Shown: piece after piece, positions 60,372 to 64,000 of the stretch
Layout of the letters: every line of letters starts with the position of its first letter
Numbering within the stretch: position 1 is the first letter of the stretch
Source of the DNA: Rheinheimera sp. D18
GTDB taxonomy: Bacteria > Pseudomonadota > Gammaproteobacteria > Enterobacterales > Alteromonadaceae
Direction of reading: 5' to 3'
NCBI RefSeq assembly: GCF_004345025.1
Contig: NZ_CP037745.1
Span: forward strand, 2,914,001-2,978,000
DNA length: 64,000 nucleotides
Notes under the pieces: model-generated
Databases searched by the model: none
What the model was told of the DNA's origin: nothing
The model's input: only the letters and a program-made list of their open reading frames with translations
Position numbers and translations under genes: made by a program

Positions 60372-62550
60372 ATGCGAAACTCTTTTATTGCCACTTCAGT
60401 TGCCGCAGCGCTGGCGTTATCAGCCTGTTCAGACGATACGGCGGTTACGAAGAACACTGCGCCGCAAAGCGAAACCGAGGTAACAACAATGGTCGAACTG
60501 GCTCAATCCAACCCGCTAATGAGTGTAAGCACATTGCAATACGAAGCGCCGAATTTCGCCGAAATTAAAGACAGCCAGTTTTTACCGGCTTTTGAAGAAG
60601 GTATTAAGCAGCAAATTACCGAAGTAATGGCGATTGCGAACAACCCTGCGCCAGCTACCTTTGAAAACACTTTCGTTGCGCTGGAGAAAAGTGGTGAGCT
60701 GCTTACCCGTGTCTCGCGCATTTTTTACAACTTGGTTGGCTCTAATTCAAACCCGCAACGCCGTGAAATACAATCTGAACTAGCACCAAAAATGGCGGCG
60801 CATTCTGACAACATTAACCTTAACCCACAATTGTTTGCCCGCATTAAAAGCGTATATAACCAGCGCAATGAGCTAAAGCTTGACGCTGAGTCGGTGCGTT
60901 TAATTGAAGTGTATTACGAGCGCTTTGTGCGCGCGGGTGCCCAGCTAACCGATGAGCAAAAAACCGCCATTCGCGCCCTAAACGAAGAGCATTCAACGCT
61001 AACCAACCAGTTTGCGCAAAACTTGCTGGCTGAAACAAAAAACATTGCCGTAGTAGTAGATAATAAAGCGGAACTCGATGGCTTGTCAGCATCACAAATT
61101 ACTGCCGCCGCCTTAGCCGCAACCGAAGCAGGCCACGAAGGTAAGTATTTGCTAGGCCTTACTAACACTACGCGCCAGCCAATATTAAGCCAGTTAACTA
61201 ACCGTGAGTTGCGAAAAAAAAATATGGCAAGCGTCAGCAAACCGTAACCAAACCGGCTCTACCGATAACCGCCCTATCGTAGCTCGTTTAGCGCAATTAC
61301 GGGCAGAGCGCGCGCGGTTGTTAGGCTATGACAGCTGGGCTAGCTATGGCTTAGAGTCGCAAATGGCAAAAACACCCCAAGCGGTGTTTGATATGTTAGG
61401 TGCCATGGTGCCAGCGGTTGTGGCAAACACTAATACAGAAGCGGCCGCGATTAGCGCAATGATGAAACAAACTGGTGCAGACTTTGAACTTGAACCTTGG
61501 GATTGGGAGTTTTATAGCGAGCTAGTGCGCAAAGCCAGATACGACTTAGATGAAAACGAAGTTAAGCCATACTTTGAGTTTGAACGGGTGTTAAAAGACG
61601 GGGTATTTTACACTTTTAATCGCTTATATGGCGTTACCTTTAAACCACGACCCGATTTACCGACCTATCATCCAGATGTAAAAGCCTATGAATTATTTGA
61701 TACTGACGGCTCAAGCTTAGCCATTTTTTATGCCGACTACTTTGCGCGTGACGGTAAACGCGGCGGTGCTTGGATGAGCAGCTTTGTTGGCCAGTCAAAA
61801 CTACTTGGTCAAAAACCAGTGGTGGTTAACGTAATGAATATTCCTAAAGCCCCAAATGGCGAGCCAACCTTAGTGAGTTATGACAACGTTACCACCATGT
61901 TCCATGAGCTAGGTCACGGCTTGCATGGCATGTTTTCTAACGTAAATTACCCTACGCTAGCGGGCACATCGGTATCTCGCGACTTTGTTGAGTTTCCGTC
62001 AACCTTCCAAGAAGATTGGGCCGCACACCCCGAGGTTATTGCTAACTACGCTAAACACTATCAAACCGGTGAACCTATTCCTGCTGAACTACTGGCGAAA
62101 GTGATCAAATCACGTAGCTTTAATCAAGGTTTTGATACCTTAGAATACTTGTCAGCGGCGCTACTGGATATGGAATGGCACTCATTAAGCGCGGATGAGC
62201 CACTACAAGACGTTAATGCCTTTGAAGCTGCTGCACTTAAAAAGCACGGTATAACACTAGCTGCGGTGCCACCGCGCTATAAATCAACCTTCTTTTCGCA
62301 TTCTATGGGTGGCGGTTACTCTGCCGGTTATTATGCCTATATGTGGAGCGAAATTTTAGCCGCCGACGCCTTTGCTTATGTGCAACAACAAGGTGGTTTA
62401 AAGTTAGAGAATGGCCAAAATCATCGGAAAAATATTTTAGCTGTGGGTAATTCTAGATTACCAATGGAGTCGTATAAAGCCTTTCGTGGCCAAGAACCAA
62501 CGACTGACGCGCTGTTAATTCGCCGTGGTTTAAAAACTAAAGTAGATTGA
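60372..62550 (+). pseudogene. M3-family peptidyl-dipeptidase (Dcp-like), frameshifted
   Basis: A lipoprotein-signal N-terminus (ALALSACSDD) leads into an M3 metallopeptidase of about 725 residues, Dcp length. The zinc motif is in MFHELGHGLHGMF. Two overlapping frames, 60372-61247 and 61204-62550, carry the two halves. The switch is at a run of nine A (61214-61222); with eight A the frame would read ELRKKIWQASANRN, which matches Dcp-type enzymes, instead of stopping after KKNMASVSKP. It is either a one-base indel in the strain, a sequencing error or a slippage site. Everything else in the gene is undamaged, so inactivation is recent or only apparent. Confidence 0.85.
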
Positions 62551-62591
62551 TTACTAATCTGTCGGCACTATAGAAATGACGCACCACCAAC

Positions 62592-62624
62592 AAAAAACCC
62601 CGCAACTAACTGCGGGGCTTTTTT
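62592..62624. terminator. Bidirectional terminator between M3 peptidase and pmbA
   Basis: CCCCGCA (62598-62604) pairs with TGCGGGG (62611-62617) with a six-base loop. An A run precedes (62592-62597) and a T run follows (62619-62624), so it serves both convergent genes. Confidence 0.9.
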
Positions 62625-62641
62625 ATTTCTAGCAATTAATA

Positions 62642-63988
62642 TTAACTACCGGCCACCTGCATTTGGCTAATCAGTATCGACCCAGTTAACACGCCACCGC
62701 GGCGGTCTACATCATTACCGATCGCGGCAATTTGCATAAACATATCTTTTAAATTACCGGCAATAGTTACTTCAGCTACTGGGAACTGAATTTCGCCGTG
62801 CTCAACCCAAAAACCAGCGGCGCCGCGTGAGTAATCGCCAGTAACGGTGTTTACGCCTTGGCCCATTAACTCGGTTACTAACAAGCCTTTGCCCATTTGA
62901 CGACACAATGCCGCCAAATCAGCATCGCCGTGCTGAATTAGCCAGTTATGAATACCACCGGCGTGCCCAGTGCTGGCCATACCCAACTTACGCGCCGAGT
63001 AGCTAGTAGTTAGGTAAGTGTTTAATACACCCTGCTCTATTACTATAAGATCGCGGGTTTTCACACCTTCGCCATCAAACGGGCTAGAAGCTAAGCCTTG
63101 TTTTATATGTGGCTGCTCTAAAATAGTCACCGTTGGCGCCATAACTGGCTGGCCTACTTTATCCAATAAAAAACTCGACTTACGGTAAATGCTGCCACCA
63201 CTTATAGCCGACACTAAATGGCCAAACAAGCTGCTAGCAATATCGGCGCGAAATATTACTGGTACTTTTTGTGTCGGAATTTGCCGCGCATTTAATCGCG
63301 CGATAGTTTCTAATGCCGCTTCACGGCCAATCTGTTTTGGATCCAGCAATTGGCTATACTGACGCGCGACGGTAAAGCTGTAATCGCGCTGCATATCGTC
63401 GCCGTCTTCACCAATAACTACGCAACTAAAGCTGTGGCGTGAGCTAGGATGCCCTACCAACTGACCATGGCTATTGCCGTAAACCTTTAAACCAGTATGC
63501 GATGAAAACGACGCACCTTCTGAGTTGGTAATACGCTTATCGGTTGCAAATGCGGCTTCTTCAGAGCTGGCACATAACGCTATGGCTTCATCAGTGCCGA
63601 TGGTGTCAGGGTAGTATAGGTCTAAATTAGGTGGCGACATTTCTAACCAGCCAGCTTCGGCTAAACCGGTGTGTGGGTCTTCCGAAGTATAACGGGCAAT
63701 ATCGGCCGCGGCTTCAACGGTGCGACGTAGTGCTTGCGGGCTTAAGTCGGCAGTAGATGCCGAGCCTTTGCGCTGGCCAAAATACAGGCTAATGCCTAAA
63801 CCGCCGTCTTGATTAAACTCTACCGTTTCTACCTCGCCGTGGCGGGTTTCTACGCTTAGGCCTTTGGTACGGCTCATTGATGCTTCTGCGCTAGTTGCAC
63901 CTAGCTGTTTAGCATGGGCCAGAACTTCAGCTACAGCTTGTTTTACTTCGTCAATTTCTTGCCAAATAGTCGGTTGTGTTACGTGCAT
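62642..63988 (-). CDS. pmbA: PmbA/TldE metalloprotease subunit
   Basis: A 448-residue protein of normal PmbA length. Family segments are EFNQDGGLGISLYFGQRKGSA, HTGLKVYGNSHGQLVGHPSSRH, SSPFDGEGVKTRDL, STGHAGGIHNW and TVTGDYSRGAAGFWVE. The last carries the conserved GDYSRG... motif of the TldD/PmbA family. PmbA pairs with TldD to form a zinc protease that matures microcin B17 and degrades CcdA-like antitoxins in E. coli. The gene appears complete: ATG at 63988, just inside the window edge. TldD is usually encoded elsewhere in the genome. It converges on the M3 peptidase gene. Confidence 0.93.
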   Translation of the reverse strand: MHVTQPTIWQEIDEVKQAVAEVLAHAKQLGATSAEASMSRTKGLSVETRHGEVETVEFNQDGGLGISLYFGQRKGSASTADLSPQALRRTVEAAADIARYTSEDPHTGLAEAGWLEMSPPNLDLYYPDTIGTDEAIALCASSEEAAFATDKRITNSEGASFSSHTGLKVYGNSHGQLVGHPSSRHSFSCVVIGEDGDDMQRDYSFTVARQYSQLLDPKQIGREAALETIARLNARQIPTQKVPVIFRADIASSLFGHLVSAISGGSIYRKSSFLLDKVGQPVMAPTVTILEQPHIKQGLASSPFDGEGVKTRDLIVIEQGVLNTYLTTSYSARKLGMASTGHAGGIHNWLIQHGDADLAALCRQMGKGLLVTELMGQGVNTVTGDYSRGAAGFWVEHGEIQFPVAEVTIAGNLKDMFMQIAAIGNDVDRRGGVLTGSILISQMQVAGS

Positions 63989-64000
63989 AATGTTAGTTCA

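Noticed and set aside
1-64000. CRISPR array, rRNA operon, riboswitch, replication origin
   Set aside because: I saw no regularly spaced 25-40-base repeats, no Cas-like proteins, no rRNA sequence, no convincing riboswitch fold and no DnaA-box cluster.

Overview
The window looks like a chromosomal segment of a free-living, moderate-GC gammaproteobacterium of the Alteromonadales/Chromatiaceae type (Rheinheimera or Arsukibacterium-like). This rests on two large TonB-dependent receptors, an AcrAB-type pump, YajD, RadD, PmbA and a CHASE-domain sensor kinase, but no rRNA is present to fix the taxonomy. Core genes occupy about 1-27 kb and 58.2-64 kb. Between them lies a roughly 31-kb accessory region with lower-GC genes, defence systems, toxin-antitoxin modules, gene remnants and a tRNA-bounded island.

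Left core region. Positions 1-6.6 kb hold a cell-wall recycling/scavenging set: the 3' part of MurQ, a NamZ-like exo-muramidase, a periplasmic binding protein, an M14 carboxypeptidase, an NhaC-type antiporter and a VanX-like D-Ala-D-Ala dipeptidase. Positions 6.7-11.8 kb hold a TetR/AcrR-like regulator convergent with an RND pump operon that has an AcrR-like operator in front of it. A TonB receptor, a Na+/phosphate cotransporter and a truncated MarR (HpaR-like) gene follow. Positions 17.3-25.9 kb form a probable cyanophycin-use locus: LuxR regulator, TonB receptor, exported cyanophycinase, YfcC-type carrier and isoaspartyl dipeptidase. A nitroreductase, yajD and an unlisted 33-residue membrane peptide close the core.

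Accessory region. Positions 27.5-41.6 kb carry a DNA phosphorothioation defence island. sspB, sspC and sspD run rightward and sspA is convergent with them. A translationally coupled leftward helicase/GHKL ATPase/PLD-nuclease operon resembles the SspFGH restriction module. A phosphorothioation-associated methyltransferase is paired with an M15-like protein. Positions 41.7-51.8 kb contain an HNH-like gene with two decayed partial copies, radD, three intact hipBA modules, one orphan hipB and two hipA remnants.

Terminal island. The last 46 bp of a tRNA-Arg(CCG) gene at 58.17 kb are repeated exactly at 49.82 kb. They bracket an 8.3-kb element that has no integrase. It carries a hipBA module, a six-gene operon of exported proteins of unknown function (one CsgG-like, with a duplicated N-terminal domain) and a small lipoprotein. 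The exported operon is my best candidate for an undescribed system. Right of the tRNA are a CHASE/PAS histidine kinase, an M3 peptidase gene broken by a one-base expansion of an A tract, and pmbA.
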